9,694 bases of DNA, taken from positions 1 through 9,694 of the forward strand of contig DYCF01000074.1 in NCBI GenBank assembly GCA_019418225.1. The letters run 5' to 3'. The notes under the pieces are model-generated. The model searched no databases, had not been told where the DNA came from, and was given only the letters and a program-made list of their open reading frames with translations. The stretch is from Clostridiales bacterium. Its GTDB lineage: Bacteria; Bacillota; Clostridia; Lachnospirales; Cellulosilyticaceae. Position numbers and translations under genes: made by a program. Shown piece after piece: positions 6,413 to 9,694 of this stretch; within the stretch, counting starts at the first letter, position 1, and each line of letters opens with the position of its first letter.

Positions 6413-9400
6413 TTAATTATATTTTCCTATATCATCAGCAACCATAGATAGTCGTTCGTCTATTGGCATCGAGTAGGAATAAACCTTATGTTCTTCTTCC
6501 ATATCATAATTATCCGTCCATAACTCGCATTGTGTTATTACAGTCTGAACCGCATCATCCATACCCTCTGGAGGGTATTCATGCTTTTTCAAAAGTTTCT
6601 TAATGATCATACGCATTTTGGCTCTTGCTGATTCACGTTTTTGCCAGTCTATTGTCCTATTTTTACGAAGTGTATCCGCCAATTCTTTCGTTATAGAGAT
6701 TAGTTCTTCATTTTCATAAAAATCTTTTATAGCCTGTGGTTTTACCAATGCATCATAAAAGGCTAACTCATCTGCAGTTAGACCAAGTTTTTCTCCTTCT
6801 TCTCTATCAGCTGCGATTTGTTTTGCTAGTTTTAGCATCTCTGCAATAACTTCTTCATTTGTTAGCAACCCATTTAAATAAGCATTGAGAGAGCGTTGCA
6901 TAATTTCACTGAATTTCTCAGACTTGACTACATTGGTTCTTCGATAAACAGAAACTTGGTTGGAAATTAACTTCTTCAACAATTCAATCGCAAGATTCTT
7001 TTCCTTCATATTAGCAACATCTTGTAGGAATTTAGGATCAAATAAAGAGAACTCTTCTTTAATGTCAGAGAATAAATTAATTACCCCCTCACTTTTAATA
7101 CTATGTTTTAAAAGTTCGTTTATTCTTGTATTCATCTCTGGTAATGAAATCTTTTTACCAACGCCAGTATTAGTAAGTCTCAAAACAAGTACACGAACAG
7201 CTTCAAAGAATGCTGCTTCAAATCTATCGTCTTCATTAACCAAAGACGAACAAAGAGAGAGTGCTTGATGAAGCATAAGAGCTTCTTTTACAAATGCATC
7301 CTTATCCTCTATCCGCTCTTTATCCATAATGAAATTTACTGCACCACTAATAGTTTTAGCTCTTTCAAGATCCGTACCACATTTAAATTTAGAATAATCA
7401 TATCCATGGAATATATCACGGCATATAGACAATTTTTCTAAGAATTTAGGATATGCGACCATAGAAACATCCGTATCACCATAATTCTTTTTATCACGAG
7501 ATGTATAATCGTTCATCGCCTGCTTCAATGCAGTAGCAATACCTACATAATCAACAATAAGCCCGCCTTCTTTATCACGGAATACACGATTAACACGAGC
7601 AATTGCTTGCATTAGATTATGTCCAGTCATAGGCTTGTAAATATACATGGTAGCAAGAGAAGGAACATCAAAACCCGTTAACCACATATCAACTACTATA
7701 GCAATTTTTAAAGGGCTATTATTATCCTTAAATTTCTTAGCAAGTTCGTTTTTATGATGCTTATTGCCAATAATTTGTCGCCACTCTTCTGGATCATTAT
7801 TACCAGAAGTCATGACTACAGCAACTTTTTCTTCCCAATTTGGTCGAAGCTCTAGAATACGTTTATAGATTTTCATGGCAATAGAGCGAGAATAAGCAAC
7901 AATCATAGCCTTGCCTGTAAGTAAATACTCCCTATTATTTTCATAGTGATCAAGAATATCATGCACAAGAGAATCTAGAGTATTATCATTACCAAGAATG
8001 GCTTCCATCTGTCCCAACTCATGTTTGCTTTTCTCTATAACTTCACTATCTGCATTCAAAGACATCAAATCATATTCAGCATCAATCAACCTCAATGTAG
8101 CTTGATCAAGATTCAATCTGATAACACGACTTTCATAATAAACAGGTCGTGTTGCACCATCTTCAACAGACTGTGTCATATCATAGATATCGATATAATC
8201 GCCAAAGACCTCCCGCGTACTACGGTCTTTTGAAGAAATAGGTGTTCCTGTAAAACCAATATATGTAGCATTAGGCAATGTATTGCGAATAAGTCTGGCT
8301 GTACCAATAACACGTTTTGCTACTTCCTCACCAGATTCATTCTTTGTAATCTTAATTTTTTCAGCAAGCCCATATTGCCCTCTATGTGCTTCATCTGCCA
8401 TAACTATAATATTATGACGTTCAGATAGAGGTTCATCCGATTCCTCAAACTTTTGCATCGTAGTGAAAATAATACCATTTGCCTGTCTCCCAGCTAGTAA
8501 GGTTTTAAGATTTTCTCTACTTTCTGCTTGTAACGGTTCTTGTCGTAAAAAGTCTTTACACTTTACAAACTGACTATAGAGTTGATCATCAAGGTCATTT
8601 CTATCAGTAAGAACAACAATAGTAGGGCTATCTAGGGTCTCCTGCAACAAATGGGCATAGAATACCATTGAAAGAGACTTACCACTACCTTGAGTATGCC
8701 AGAAAACTCCACCCTTACCATCAGTAACAGTAGCGTGCTTAGTCGATTCAATAGCTTTTTTTACTGCAAAATATTGATGATATCCAGCAAGGATTTTATA
8801 GCTATTTATTCCTTCATGTGAGAAACAAATAAAGTTTTTAATAATATCAAGCAATCGTTCTTTTGGGAATATTCCCTCAAAAAATGTATCAAACTGTGCA
8901 TACTGAGTATTCTCATAATTACCATCTTTGGTTTTCCACTCCATAAAACGGTCTTCGCCGGAAGTAATTGTACCAGCTTTAGAAATTAATTGATCACTCA
9001 TAACACAAATAGCATTATAAATAAACATCGATGGAATTTCCTGCATATAGTTACGAAGCTGTCTATATGCCTCAGAAGCATCTGTTTCTTCACGAGAAGG
9101 AGACTTAAGTTCCATTAATACTATTGGTAGACCATTTAGAAATAGAATGAGATCAGGGCGTTTATTACTGTTCTCAATAAAAGTCCATTGGTTAGCTACA
9201 ACAAATGAATTATTTTCAGGGTTCTTATAATCCACAAGATAAACAATTGAAGAACGTTCTTCTCCATCAAAAAAATATCTTACAGGAATACCATTCTGCA
9301 AGTAGTCCATAAAGATGGCATTCTTCTGTACAAGCTCCCCATTTTCAAAATTTTTAAGTTTAAATAATGCATCCTGAATCGCATCATTAGTTGCACCATG

Positions 9401-9559
9401 ATTTATACGATATAAAGACTCAATTAAAACGTCTTCATAGAAGGGACTATAAAAATCTCTTTCTATATCTGGGCCATACACATATTCATACTCTAAATCA
9501 TTCTGAAATAATTCAATTAATGATTTTTCATAATCTTCCTCTCGAAAAAAATTCAGCAT
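6413..9559 (-). CDS. hsdR: Type I restriction enzyme R subunit (HsdR)
   Basis: A full-length 1048-residue HsdR, the motor and nuclease subunit of a type I restriction-modification complex. The N-terminal nuclease has the PD-(D/E)xK pattern RPDLILF with Asp136 and MELKSP with Glu150 and Lys152, followed by the type I QxxxY motif, QLRNY at 167-171. The translocase follows: TQGSGKS (289-295, Walker A), ADEAH (388-392), FTGTP (436-440), then VDMWLTGFDVPSL and QAIARVNRVF of the second RecA-like lobe. The helical C-terminus that docks on HsdM is intact. The ATG at 9559 has AGGGGTG 7 bases upstream. Two accessory genes follow in the same direction. HsdM and HsdS are not in the window and are expected at higher coordinates; without them the subunit cannot find its target. 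No frameshift or missing catalytic residue is seen. Confidence 0.97.
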   Translation of the reverse strand: MLNFFREEDYEKSLIELFQNDLEYEYVYGPDIERDFYSPFYEDVLIESLYRINHGATNDAIQDALFKLKNFENGELVQKNAIFMDYLQNGIPVRYFFDGEERSSIVYLVDYKNPENNSFVVANQWTFIENSNKRPDLILFLNGLPIVLMELKSPSREETDASEAYRQLRNYMQEIPSMFIYNAICVMSDQLISKAGTITSGEDRFMEWKTKDGNYENTQYAQFDTFFEGIFPKERLLDIIKNFICFSHEGINSYKILAGYHQYFAVKKAIESTKHATVTDGKGGVFWHTQGSGKSLSMVFYAHLLQETLDSPTIVVLTDRNDLDDQLYSQFVKCKDFLRQEPLQAESRENLKTLLAGRQANGIIFTTMQKFEESDEPLSERHNIIVMADEAHRGQYGLAEKIKITKNESGEEVAKRVIGTARLIRNTLPNATYIGFTGTPISSKDRSTREVFGDYIDIYDMTQSVEDGATRPVYYESRVIRLNLDQATLRLIDAEYDLMSLNADSEVIEKSKHELGQMEAILGNDNTLDSLVHDILDHYENNREYLLTGKAMIVAYSRSIAMKIYKRILELRPNWEEKVAVVMTSGNNDPEEWRQIIGNKHHKNELAKKFKDNNSPLKIAIVVDMWLTGFDVPSLATMYIYKPMTGHNLMQAIARVNRVFRDKEGGLIVDYVGIATALKQAMNDYTSRDKKNYGDTDVSMVAYPKFLEKLSICRDIFHGYDYSKFKCGTDLERAKTISGAVNFIMDKERIEDKDAFVKEALMLHQALSLCSSLVNEDDRFEAAFFEAVRVLVLRLTNTGVGKKISLPEMNTRINELLKHSIKSEGVINLFSDIKEEFSLFDPKFLQDVANMKEKNLAIELLKKLISNQVSVYRRTNVVKSEKFSEIMQRSLNAYLNGLLTNEEVIAEMLKLAKQIAADREEGEKLGLTADELAFYDALVKPQAIKDFYENEELISITKELADTLRKNRTIDWQKRESARAKMRMIIKKLLKKHEYPPEGMDDAVQTVITQCELWTDNYDMEEEHKVYSYSMPIDERLSMVADDIGKYN

Positions 9560-9606
9560 TACTATTCACCCCTATTAAAAAGTTAATTTTATTCCTATAA
9601 CTCTCT

Positions 9607-9638
9607 TGTAAATATATTTACATTCCCTCTATTATCAA
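9607..9638 (-). promoter_or_regulatory. hsdR promoter candidate overlapped by a 16-bp palindrome
   Basis: On the minus strand TTGATA (9638-9633) and TATATT (9616-9611) are separated by 16 bases and would start transcription about 45 bases before hsdR. The -10 lies inside TGTAAATATATTTACA (9607-9622), a perfect 16-base palindrome, as expected for the operator of a dimeric repressor. The promoter call is moderate; the palindrome is seen directly. Confidence 0.5.
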
Positions 9639-9694
9639 AAATGAGTATTTCATAAAATTAATATTTACCACCATATATAATAAACAAGAATTTA

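Noticed and set aside
6097..6447. 116-residue open frame on the plus strand
   Set aside because: It is antisense to the GIY-YIG gene and the hsdR end and shows no domain-like motif.

Overview
The window is AT-rich bacterial DNA with AGGAG-type ribosome binding sites, short intergenic gaps and rho-independent hairpins, which fits a low-GC Bacillota (Firmicutes) chromosome or island. Every gene I support lies on the minus strand, so transcription runs from high to low coordinates. The content (type I restriction, DinD, GIY-YIG protein, HD dNTPase-like protein, decaying small genes) is that of an accessory, defence-island type region. No species can be named from what is visible.

Module 1 (about 9640 down to 4568): a type I restriction-modification R subunit (hsdR), a GIY-YIG/DUF4357 protein and a DinD homologue sit head to tail with small gaps and end at a hairpin terminator at 4568-4602. 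A promoter candidate overlapping a perfect 16-bp palindrome (9607-9622) precedes hsdR. The hsdM and hsdS genes are not in the window. Between dinD and the hairpin lies non-coding DNA with helically phased T-tracts and AGTATCA repeats.

Module 2 (about 4381 down to 1399): a two-gene unit with a candidate promoter and a clear terminator. It encodes an HD-domain dNTP triphosphohydrolase-like protein (dGTPase family) and, 9 bases downstream, a 465-residue protein related to the ATP-grasp and phosphohistidine parts of PEP synthase/pyruvate phosphate dikinase. It appears to lack the PEP/pyruvate TIM barrel. I do not recognise this pairing as a named system. Its position beside a restriction locus and the antiviral role known for some bacterial dGTPases make it the best candidate here for an undescribed defence system.

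Module 3 (about 1357 down to 1): a promoter candidate, a shredded gene remnant spread over several frames, a small EF-Tu-like beta-barrel gene broken by one missing base, an intact unknown 169-residue gene whose start overlaps the end of the broken gene, and the N-terminal part of a zinc-ribbon protein that runs off the window. This end looks like a degrading accessory cassette.
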